From Epithemia pelagica (lineage: Eukaryota > Bacillariophyta > Bacillariophyceae > Surirellales > Surirellaceae), in NCBI GenBank assembly GCA_946965045.2, contig OX337235.1:62001-126000 (forward strand): a stretch of DNA of 64,000 bases, in the 5' to 3' direction. Both the position numbers and the translations under genes were made by a program. The notes below the pieces were generated by a model that searched no databases, was not told the DNA's origin, and saw only the letters and a list, made by a program, of their open reading frames with translations. This document shows, piece by piece, positions 33,488 to 42,055 of this stretch (its first letter is position 1; every line of letters starts with the position of its first letter).

Positions 33488-35275
33488 TTATCTTTGTTGT
33501 GGTTGCTTTTGCAAGGCCAAGAGTTCTTGGAAATTTTGTGTTCCCATGAGTTGTCCAAACCGTGTCATGACTTGCTCTTGTGTGACATATTTGGCCTTTC
33601 CCGTCGTTTGTTGGGCGTGCGCATTTTCGCTTTCCATATGTCGCATGGCTGCAACATACCATTGTTTGAGCGTGGTTTGACGTTTCGTCGCATAATCGGA
33701 ATCCGTATCCGGACTCAGTACCGCCAAGGCCCGCGGAAATTCCTCCAAGGCCTGGACATAGTTTTTCTGGGAGGCCCAGGCACAGGCCAAACTGTATCGG
33801 GGGGCAAAGCGACTGCCATCTTGGGCAATACTGGCTTGATAATGGGGAATTTCCGTGTCCTGTCCGGCTTCCAAGACCCCCAAATTACAATGTGCTTTGG
33901 CCAAGGCCAGGGGTGGCGCACTGGGCGCTTGCAAAATCCGATTCGCATACAATCGTTCCTTATCCGGTCGTCCGAGTTGCGCCGACAACATGAGCAAACT
34001 GGTCAAGGCTTCGACATCCATGGGATCGGCAACCAAACACGAGTCTTGCAAACACGCCACCGCCTCTTCCACTTTGCCTTGGGCCTGGTAGACACTGGCC
34101 AAATCGTAGGCGACATCGCCGGCGTACGGATGCACATGGTCCAAACAATATTCCAACACTTGCTGTCGTTGCTTCCCAATGGTCGTGTCGTCGCCATCAC
34201 CTTCTTTCGTTTGTTCCTGCAAGGTTCGACTGAGGACATTGTAACTGGGATCAAAGCGGGGATTGAAACAGAGGGCGGCCTGGACATTGGGGACGGTCGC
34301 CGGTGGACTCAGCAATTGTCGCACCACTTCGGGTTTGTCTTGGTGCATGCAAAAGCCACCAATGACATAACGGACCCCCGTTTCGACGGCTTGTCCACAA
34401 TGTTTGACACCACCGGGTCGAATCGTGACATGACCCTGTTGCATGTCAATCGTGGCATTCAAGCCCTCAAACCAGGTACCGCCCCCGGTAAAGTCGACGG
34501 TCGGATCATTGAGGGCAATGGTAAAACTGAGACAACCGGAATCGGTATGAATTTCCGTCCGACGGCCCGTTTCCGGCGTATATTGAAAGACATAGGCATT
34601 GTCCACACACAGCAACAAATGACTCTGGACGTCGTCAATGTCGGCAGTATGATTGGCGCCCACCACAAACTCGGGAAAGGTCCGGGCGAGGAGGGGAAAC
34701 AATTTGGTTTGCACGGCCTGGACAAACCATTCATGGACGGCGGGAATATCCTTGATCCAAAAGCCGGCCACTTGATATTGACCACTGGGCAATTGCGTCC
34801 AGGTTCCATTGTTGTAGTGGTGCGACAAAAAATGAGTGTGCGCCGCTTGAATCACGGCCTGGCATTCGTCGCTCGAAAACAAGGGCGTGTCCGTGACAAA
34901 GACGGCCAAGGGCAATTCTGTGCCAAAATCCGGCAAGGCACTGAGCGGTTCCCGGGTCAAATTGTACCGCGTCAAGGTCATGGTCGACACAATCGGATCG
35001 ACCACCACCACACCGCCATTCAAGGCTAAATGTGTGGGATAATGTTGCAAGGCAGTTTGGACGGCCCGAACATGTCGCAGTTTGGCCGTTTGCAAGGCCT
35101 CCCGCAAATCGTCTTGAGTCACATGAGATAAGAACGGAGGACGCTTGCTGGACGGAGAAAAGGGTCGTCGAGCCTCGACCATGATACCAAGATCCATCCA
35201 CTCAACAATGAGAAGCACAAGGAAAACAAGGAGGATCCGCCAAACCTGGGGACGGATCGTCGTCGTCGATACCAT
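33488..35275 (-). CDS. Membrane-anchored prolyl 4-hydroxylase-like 2OG-Fe(II) oxygenase with TPR-like C-terminus
   Basis: 595 aa from ATG 35275, chosen because it places a hydrophobic signal/anchor (IRPQVWRILLVFLVLLIVEW) at the N-terminus; the frame upstream is open but lacks such features. The oxygenase domain holds the catalytic set: His243-x-Asp245 (EIHTDSG), GGGTWFE, distal His292 (GGVKHCGQ) and Arg302 (GVRYVIGGF), the pattern of P4Hc enzymes that use 2-oxoglutarate, O2 and Fe(II) to hydroxylate Pro or Lys side chains. The C-terminal half (about 355-570) has helical repeats with TPR-like spacing (DVAYDLASVYQAQGKVEEAV, AKAHCNLGVLEAG), which may hold substrates. Likely in the ER/Golgi lumen; the substrate could be a secreted or wall protein (inference). 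A TATA-like stretch lies at 35529-35534, next to the MITE at 35556. Confidence 0.85.
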   Translation of the reverse strand: MVSTTTIRPQVWRILLVFLVLLIVEWMDLGIMVEARRPFSPSSKRPPFLSHVTQDDLREALQTAKLRHVRAVQTALQHYPTHLALNGGVVVVDPIVSTMTLTRYNLTREPLSALPDFGTELPLAVFVTDTPLFSSDECQAVIQAAHTHFLSHHYNNGTWTQLPSGQYQVAGFWIKDIPAVHEWFVQAVQTKLFPLLARTFPEFVVGANHTADIDDVQSHLLLCVDNAYVFQYTPETGRRTEIHTDSGCLSFTIALNDPTVDFTGGGTWFEGLNATIDMQQGHVTIRPGGVKHCGQAVETGVRYVIGGFCMHQDKPEVVRQLLSPPATVPNVQAALCFNPRFDPSYNVLSRTLQEQTKEGDGDDTTIGKQRQQVLEYCLDHVHPYAGDVAYDLASVYQAQGKVEEAVACLQDSCLVADPMDVEALTSLLMLSAQLGRPDKERLYANRILQAPSAPPLALAKAHCNLGVLEAGQDTEIPHYQASIAQDGSRFAPRYSLACAWASQKNYVQALEEFPRALAVLSPDTDSDYATKRQTTLKQWYVAAMRHMESENAHAQQTTGKAKYVTQEQVMTRFGQLMGTQNFQELLALQKQPQQR

Positions 35276-35555
35276 CTTCGTAAAGCAATTCTGAATTCGT
35301 GGCTTTTGACGATTGTCAACACCACACACTTCGTTTGGAACAACCAAAACAGGTGTGTCGTGGTGGAAGAGTGGCAAGATCTTGGTTCTTTTTTTGGTTG
35401 AACAGGAAATGATCCATGGGAATGATGGGATGGCATCGATGGGGCCGAGGAAACAAGATCTTTTGTGAGATGACGTACGTGCTTTGTCTATCGCACCAAG
35501 GTCGCGTTTCACTAGCGCTGGAGTTCACATATAAGCTCTGGAGGACAAACCAAAA

Positions 35556-36319
35556 CTAGTGTCTATTCTACCCCGGTCCTCATATGAGGACAAATCCTCA
35601 TATGAGGCCACTTTTCAACGTAGCATGTCAAATCATTCATGTACTCCTAAGTGGTTTTTAAGTTCAGATTCGTAATCTCCATACTTGAAAACGTACCCCG
35701 TGGTATTCTCATGGTTTAATTGTGATGAGTAGTGACGATACAGTATCAAAAACAGAATTCATCCCTAGTGATGATGACCAGTTGTCCTTTGCCTGATTGA
35801 GGCATCAGATTGAGAGAATTCAGCCAAAACAAGCCTCCATCACCACAGAGGAAAATTCTGAGACCGTAACAGCATTCGACACCAATACAGGGTCAAATGC
35901 GGCGTCTGAGCCTCCTGCACCCCAACAGTTCATGTACAGAAAGCACAGACACCTTCAGGGAACCAGGAAAGTGCAGTGGGAGACTCAAATCCGCCAATGT
36001 ATGTGAAGACAGTTGATTTCCCTCGACAAAATGGTTGGATTTGCCCTACATAAACTGGATGGATGCATTTCCAACACACGTAGTGTCTTGCCACATAAAC
36101 ATAGAACATAATGGTTGATTGTGGTCTATTACTTTTCTATTTTAGTTGTTCATTTTTTTGGTAGAACGGCAGATTCCCATGGTTGGGTTACATTTTTTGT
36201 CGATAGCTTCGTACAAAAGCTACTGTGGTCTACGTAGATATGATTTTAGTAGGATTGTCCTCATATGAGGACAAGCGCTGTCCTCATATGAGGACAAACC
36301 GGGGTAGAATAGACACTAG
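35556..36319. mobile_element. 764-bp MITE / non-autonomous DNA transposon
   Basis: Long inverted ends: ctagTGTCTATTCTACCCCGG at 35556 and its perfect inverse at the right end (36299-36319). Next to each end sit two copies of the palindrome TCCTCATATGAGGA. CTAG at both outer edges may be a 4-bp target duplication or part of the repeat. A 69-codon frame inside (35797-36006) shows no recognised domain, so the element looks non-coding and dependent on a transposase elsewhere. It lies immediately upstream of the hydroxylase gene. Confidence 0.9.
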
Positions 36320-36756
36320 CCCTTCGTGTCTACTATTAGAGTAGTGGAGTAGTCCAGCAAGACGAACGAGAGACAAACGGCGAAACACTAGAGAGAAAAT
36401 GAACATGACACTCTTCTGTTTCGTTTCTCTACTATGTAGGTAGAAGGATGATGTAGTTTGCGATCGATTCGTCGTGTGTATCAACCACAGAACGGGCACA
36501 GTCGTCCAAGGGTGTGTTCTCATGTGAGCTATAAATTAAAGTAGGACGGAGTCGAGGTTATTGGCACTGTTCCGGAAACCGAATTGTTGGATTGTATAAA
36601 AGGACCCGAGAAACCAAGCGGCTCTTGTCCGTGAAAGTTTCTCGAGTCACATCGAACCACACTGCTGTTCGTTTCAGTGCCTTTGGGAGTAGTGTCTTAT
36701 TGGTCCAATGGAGTTACTTGCTTGCTTGCTTGCTTGCTGGGGATATTCTTTGTGTC
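36320..36756. other. Intergenic region
   Basis: 437 bp between the MITE and the 3' end of the next minus-strand gene. Contains gcttgcttgcttgcttgc near 36718; nothing else seen. Confidence 0.5.
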
Positions 36757-37854
36757 TCACGAACTCATTGTCTCGGACTCATCGTGGGGTGGTGTTTCGG
36801 GGAGTGTCGGCATTGTAGTCGCACCGGTGGTCGAGGGACGACGATGGGACCAGAGACTGCAAGGAACTGCCGTGCTGGTCAAGAGCCAGGTGGAGGACAG
36901 CGCTCGTGGTGGTTCCGAGGACGTTGGTGGAGCAGCAAGTTCGGCGGGTGTCGTCGTCGTCGTCGTCTTGCTGTGGTCCTGTTCCGTTCCGGCCGTGGTT
37001 TGTGCTTGTGGTGTTTGGACGGCTTGGGCAAAAATATGCCAGGTCGCGGCTTGGAGGACGGCGGCCCAATCGACACAAATGGTATAGGTACACACGAGGG
37101 CCAAGCCAGCCGCCATGGTTTGCAGAGTGCCGGGCGGTGCTTGTTGAATCAACAAGAGGGCCGTTTCCACGACAAACAACAAGAGACTGGCCGAAAAGGA
37201 CGTGAACCCCCGGACGCGTTGGGGTGCGACGGATTCCAAAAAGCGACTGTAAGCGGCATCGGCATGCCGTCCCAAGGCTGTCTTGCCGTACAAGACACAG
37301 AGGGAAAAGACGACGGTCGCATGCAAGCCACAAATGGCACTCAAGCCGGCGCAATAGACAATGGCCGTCGACCAAACACTGTCGGCGGCCGTGGTCGATT
37401 CCAAGACGGAAAAACTGGCCGAGGCCGTCAAAATACTCACCAAGACGTAGGATTCCAAAGATTCCAATCGCGTCTTTTCGCGTTCCAAATCCATGGGTGG
37501 GACGACGACAAGTTCCTCGTTATTGTTATTGGTGGTGCTCGTTGGTGGAGTCAAAGTAGCTGGGGCATTCTCGAGGGAGGCTTGGGTACAGGTCGAGGAA
37601 CTTGTGCTTGTGGTAGTTGTTGTTGTTGTCAATTCGCCACCACTCACACCCGACAATTGTCGTCGGGGTGGGTGGTCGTCCTCCAAGAGGGCAGCCGCCA
37701 TTCGTCGTGGTTGGAGGATGGGTCGTTGTCGTTTGCGGCTTGCAAAGGGCCACACGGAAAATTCACAAAGACTATCTTCGGTTTCTTGTTCGTCCATGGC
37801 ATGGCCGTCCAGGTAGGCCGTTTCCATATTCAAAGAAGGGCTGATAGGTTCCAT
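36757..37854 (-). CDS. Multi-pass membrane protein of unknown function
   Basis: 365 aa from ATG 37854. The polar N-terminus has a Thr run (about 76-82) and an Asn run; four hydrophobic segments follow at about 134-152, 164-189, 216-238 and 246-268, then a Thr/Pro/Ser-rich tail. No known transporter or channel motif is seen. The same frame is open upstream to a stop near 37984 and reads like protein (Gln-rich, then an Arg/Glu-rich helix and YTIDW directly before the Met) but contains no ATG. So the true start may lie in a 5' exon I could not place, and the N-terminus given here is a minimum. A long frame on the opposite strand is a codon-bias shadow. Confidence 0.7.
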   Translation of the reverse strand: MEPISPSLNMETAYLDGHAMDEQETEDSLCEFSVWPFASRKRQRPILQPRRMAAALLEDDHPPRRQLSGVSGGELTTTTTTTSTSSSTCTQASLENAPATLTPPTSTTNNNNEELVVVPPMDLEREKTRLESLESYVLVSILTASASFSVLESTTAADSVWSTAIVYCAGLSAICGLHATVVFSLCVLYGKTALGRHADAAYSRFLESVAPQRVRGFTSFSASLLLFVVETALLLIQQAPPGTLQTMAAGLALVCTYTICVDWAAVLQAATWHIFAQAVQTPQAQTTAGTEQDHSKTTTTTTPAELAAPPTSSEPPRALSSTWLLTSTAVPCSLWSHRRPSTTGATTMPTLPETPPHDESETMSS

Positions 37855-38443
37855 GGTCCAATCGATGGTATATTCGCGCTGTCTCTCTCGTTCTTGGTTT
37901 CTTCGCCGTTGTTGTTGTTGCTCGTGGTGTTTTTGGAACTGTTGCTGCTGCGGCTGTTGTTGTTGTTGGACCGTCCAAACGCGCTATTCGGAATGGAGTA
38001 ATAGAGAGACTCGCCTCCGAGACTTATTGGTGATTGTGGAGTCGTTACTGTTGCGCCATGGTGGTGTGGTGTGGTGTGTGGGTGTGGTGGGTGGGTATTG
38101 CTGCTGTCGTCATCATAATATCTTCTTGGGAGAGATGGGCACGCAGTCCCGGTCGTGTGACCCGGCCCGACCGGCGCACTTTCGGTCGCTCTTAGTGGTC
38201 GCCTCTCACAAACGGGTCGCGTTTGTATCTTCCAGCTGGAAGTCGCCACACACACATCGAAAAATCCACAAATCAACCACAACAACAAAACGTTGTTGTC
38301 CTCGATAGTGCAGATCCATCTCTCCTTTGGTAGATCGAGAAAAAGAAAGAGAGAACAAAGCTTCCCCCCTTACGATTGAGGAAACCGGCAACCGACGAAA
38401 TTCCCAACCACCACCGGAAACAAGCACACGCACCACAACCAAC
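37855..38443. other. Divergent intergenic region
   Basis: Between the minus-strand membrane protein and the plus-strand gene at 38444; probably a shared promoter region and perhaps a hidden 5' exon of the minus-strand gene. Contains CAA/GTT trinucleotide runs. Confidence 0.4.
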
Positions 38444-39715
38444 ATGGCCACAACAACAACAGTCACCTTCCGAACCCAATCTCCTCTTTGGCATGCAAGA
38501 AGAAAACGAAGAACCATTCTAGATGGAGGATTACAATCATGGACTCTTGTGGTCTTTCTGATCTTTTTCGTCGTACAATTTGGAGGCAGAACGGTTGAGG
38601 CCCACACTCAATCTCGTCGTTGGGCGTTGGGTGCCAAACCGAGACATGGATCGCCCCTGTCGTGGTCATTGTCGTTGACATCCTCCTCCAAGTTGCTTTC
38701 GTGGCGGGGAGGATCGACCAAGACGGCCGCACCACCGACCACTCCCGATCCTTCTGCTACTACTACTACTACAACAAATGTCGGGGTGGATCCCGACATT
38801 TTGGCCTATCATCGCCAGCAACACTTGTTGTTGCAATCGCAAGGGTGGCGATTGCGGCAAGCCTTGGTGAACCGTGGCGTGGAAGGCCTGTCGGACGACG
38901 ACGACACGGACACGGCCGCCGCACAAATTGTCGATTGGGAATGCGATCAAGCCACGATGGAATCACCCAAACCTTGTCTCTTTTCCTTGCAAGCCGCACC
39001 CGGCACCAAAGTCGTGGCCCCCCGTCCTCCACATTCCAAATGGATCACCAAAGAACAAGACAAGGATTTGTCGTGGATTACCTTGTCGTCCTTGATTCAA
39101 TTGCGTCGTCAAGATCCCACCAAGGTGGAACCTCTCTGGCACGATCGCTATCGCATCTTGTCCACCTGGTTTGATCCCCATCATGCACACAGTTTGTATC
39201 CCTACTTGACCCCACGGGCGGCCCTTGTCACGAGTCTGTTGGATTCGCCCTTGTTTACTATGACGGCCCAGCATGGCCTGGCCACGACCGTGGCCACGTA
39301 TATCATGGTATCGTTGGTGGGGACGGCTGTCCTGGCCCTGGTGACGGTGCTGACCTTGCCCGTTTGGGAAGTTGTGGTACAACAGTGGTGGACGGCCTCG
39401 TGGTGGTGGCAGCAATGGCCCGTCTGGGGTCGATGGGTCCATGCCGCCTTTCCCCTCAAATTTTTGATTGTCCAATACCTGTGGAAATACATTGCCTTGT
39501 GCGTTTCGACCATGCGTACCGCCGCCCAAACCCAATTGGTCCAATGGGAATGTCAATTGTGGGAAGACTGCATTCCCCAAACACGGTCGGTTCCAGCGGC
39601 GAGTTCCAAGAACGAACTACAAGACGACGACGAGGATGATTTCCAAGATAGTTTCGACGACGATATGAATGACACTGACGACGACGAGGAGGATGAGTGG
39701 GAAGATTTGCGGTGA
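38444..39715 (+). CDS. Signal-anchored membrane protein of unknown function
   Basis: 423 aa from ATG 38444 (aacATGgcc). Upstream in-frame codons are open but the first ATG in good context is here. Hydrophobic segment at about 32-50 (TLVVFLIFFVVQF) serves as signal or anchor; a second at about 287-311 (VATYIMVSLVGTAVLALVTVL). Between them is a soluble part with several Trp and the run WITLSSLIQLRRQDP; after the second come Trp-rich segments and a strongly acidic Asp/Glu tail (last about 45 residues). No known domain recognised. Divergent from 36757-37854. Confidence 0.75.
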   Translation: MATTTTVTFRTQSPLWHARRKRRTILDGGLQSWTLVVFLIFFVVQFGGRTVEAHTQSRRWALGAKPRHGSPLSWSLSLTSSSKLLSWRGGSTKTAAPPTTPDPSATTTTTTNVGVDPDILAYHRQQHLLLQSQGWRLRQALVNRGVEGLSDDDDTDTAAAQIVDWECDQATMESPKPCLFSLQAAPGTKVVAPRPPHSKWITKEQDKDLSWITLSSLIQLRRQDPTKVEPLWHDRYRILSTWFDPHHAHSLYPYLTPRAALVTSLLDSPLFTMTAQHGLATTVATYIMVSLVGTAVLALVTVLTLPVWEVVVQQWWTASWWWQQWPVWGRWVHAAFPLKFLIVQYLWKYIALCVSTMRTAAQTQLVQWECQLWEDCIPQTRSVPAASSKNELQDDDEDDFQDSFDDDMNDTDDDEEDEWEDLR

Positions 39716-40494
39716 GAGAGTAGAAGTGGTGGTTCCACAAGGAATAGATATATAGTCTTCAAGAGAAGGACGAAGAAGAGCGAACACAACAAACCAACAA
39801 GAAGCAGATAATCAGGGATACTACCTAGGTAGGTAGACCACGGTCCTCATCCCTCTACAAACTATACAAACATGTCCACATGTCGATGACGAACCACAAA
39901 AAGATAACGAAACGAAACGAGTGCATCTGTAAAACTACTTTATACGTGGTACTTCAAGAATCTTTTCAGCTGTAGCACGTTTCTACTAGAGTGGACGAAA
40001 GGATTGGAGGCTCTCCCGCCGATGGACCACACAACAAGCCGGAGGTCGAGAGGAACAAAATGAGAGTGTCCAGACAACAAGGATGAACGGAAAAATGTCA
40101 CGGCGTGGCCCAGAAGAACAAAACGAGACACTATCAAGACAACAAGAAGATTAAAAGGAAACGAGGATGATGATAAGAATTTGGATTTGGAACAAACACA
40201 AATGAGGAACGCGGGAATGACTGACAAGATGGACGGTGACGAGAGTACTCCACAGAAAAAAGGTGCCTCCAAGAGGCACGATTGTTCTACGGCGAACCTC
40301 GCTCGCATCAAAACCTCAGATCCCACCCAAACCCCTTTTGAAAAAGGTTAGTGGGACCGACTCTCCACGCGGACCACCGAAGCATGCGCGTGTTCCGTGG
40401 ATCCGTTTTTGAAAGGTTCAACCTTGAACGAACACCAGTGTTTTCGTGGATTACCTCAAAACGCATCCTATATACTGCAACGGATTCATCGACA
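39716..40494. other. Intergenic region
   Basis: 779 bp. Includes ctacctaggtaggtag (39822-39837), a motif also present near 33292. The minus-strand frame 39940-40326 is hydrophobic and Ser-rich but starts and ends without support; not called. Confidence 0.4.
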
Positions 40495-41694
40495 ATGTCG
40501 AATGCCAACATCATGGAGATGCGAGAAGAAGCAAAATTGTCTGGCCTCGTCTTTTTGGACAGCAACTCACAGAAGCCCGAATGGACCAAGCACAAGGAAA
40601 TACCATTCCCATCGATTTTTGAAAAACGACTTTACGGCCATACATCTTTGCTTCTCCAGCATCCGAGAAATCTTCGGGAAAAATCGATTGTGTTTTTGGG
40701 AGGGATGGCTGGCTGGCCTTCATTTGAGGCCGAGTCGAAACGAGCAAGCTCTGTGAATCTTTGCAATATTGAAAACGGAGAATGGTACCAAGGACCAGAA
40801 ATGATTGAAGAGCGATTTGGTTTGGTTGCAGTAGTTTGTGGTGGCAGTGTATATGCTCTTGGTAGAAAAGCAAATATGCGTCGCACATTGGACTCAATCG
40901 AATGGATTCCAATCTCCGATTTGCTTCAATCGAGTTCCATAAACAACAACGAAGGGATTTCCATGAAAACCTGGAACGCATTGAAATCTTGTTTGAGCAC
41001 ACCACGATATCATGCTGGTGCTGTCTCGGTACATGACCGGTATATTGTAGTGGCGGGTGGGACAAACAATGATGGACACAAATTGTCCTCTGTTGATATA
41101 ATTGATACTCATGATCCAAGTCAGTCTGTGGCCATCGCTGGACCCTGTCTCAATCGTCCCCAAGATTTTTGCCAGATGGCGACTGTTGGTTCTCGGATCT
41201 TTGTCCTTGCGGGTGATACGGCCGGAAGCATGTTGGAAGGATTTGAACAATGCACAATCGATGCAGTGGCATATTGGGACTTTGATCCATCATGCTTAGA
41301 TCCAAGCCATCGCACTACACCCCTCAGATCGTGGACCGTCCAAGCAGACTTTTCTCAGCATGGGATTTACCAAGCTGCTGCCCGGGTAGGATCTTGTCTG
41401 GTAGTCGCTGGAGAAATTTATGAATCGATTTTTGCAATGAACTGCAATTCGGTTGTGGTTTTTGACACGAAAAGAAACAAAAGATGGGAGCTCTCGTCCA
41501 CAACCACGGATATGATGAATATGAATGCCCAACGCAGATTGGTGGCCCTTTCCAATGGTATTCTTTGTTTTGGCGCAGACCGTCACACGGTTGTCCGTGA
41601 ACACCTTGGATTGGTGGACAAAAACTCTGTTTTGTATGAGCGATTGTTGGTTCTTTCGGGTCATGAAATTCGGTCAGTCTTTCGCAATATATAG
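40495..41694 (+). CDS. Kelch-type beta-propeller protein
   Basis: 399 aa from ATG 40495 (gacaATGtcg); an in-frame ATG at 40384 would add 37 residues. Repeats typical of Kelch blades: VFLGGMAGW..SVNLCNIENGEW, LVAVVCGGSVYALG..LDSIEW, HAGAVSVHDRYIVVAGGTNNDGHKLSSVDIID, QMATVGSRIFVLAGD, AAARVGSCLVVAGEI..VVVFDTKRNKRW. Probably a soluble protein-interaction scaffold; partner unknown. Intronless. Convergent with the cyclase/PDE gene, 361 bp between stops. Confidence 0.85.
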   Translation: MSNANIMEMREEAKLSGLVFLDSNSQKPEWTKHKEIPFPSIFEKRLYGHTSLLLQHPRNLREKSIVFLGGMAGWPSFEAESKRASSVNLCNIENGEWYQGPEMIEERFGLVAVVCGGSVYALGRKANMRRTLDSIEWIPISDLLQSSSINNNEGISMKTWNALKSCLSTPRYHAGAVSVHDRYIVVAGGTNNDGHKLSSVDIIDTHDPSQSVAIAGPCLNRPQDFCQMATVGSRIFVLAGDTAGSMLEGFEQCTIDAVAYWDFDPSCLDPSHRTTPLRSWTVQADFSQHGIYQAAARVGSCLVVAGEIYESIFAMNCNSVVVFDTKRNKRWELSSTTTDMMNMNAQRRLVALSNGILCFGADRHTVVREHLGLVDKNSVLYERLLVLSGHEIRSVFRNI

Positions 41695-42055
41695 TGGTAT
41701 GGGAGGAATAGAGAATGGCTTTGTATACCAAGACCTGTCGAAGTATTGAGTAGATAAGCTAGACTGTCCTTCGTTGAAATCGTTAGTGTGTTTATTGACC
41801 GTATCCTCTGATCGGGCCGATATTGGAAAACCGCACAACGAGTTTCAGCAGTCTCGAAAAGAGCTATTACTGTCAACTTCTTCAAGTCCACCATCGAACT
41901 CGGTTGTACGCATGATCGCGAGGCCCTCCAAAGAGAACTACAGAGCTAGTACAAAAAACATTCAATCCAGCTGTTTACCTAGACAAACAAGCTTGTCTCT
42001 TTCTACTTTTATAGTGTGTTTGCTATATCTCTTTGGGTGTTGTTTTCACAAGGAC
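41695..42055. other. Convergent intergenic region
   Basis: 361 bp between the stops of the Kelch gene and the cyclase/PDE gene. Nothing recognised. Confidence 0.5.

Noticed and set aside
33473-35029. 518-codon plus-strand frame
   Set aside because: Antisense to the P4Hc gene; starts at a non-ATG codon and has no domain. Mirror of third-base bias.
36592-38001. 469-codon plus-strand frame
   Set aside because: Antisense to the multi-pass membrane gene; composition Gly/Arg/Cys-rich as expected for a shadow frame.
39940-40326. 128-codon minus-strand hydrophobic frame
   Set aside because: No ATG context, no family features, lies in a region of mixed short frames.
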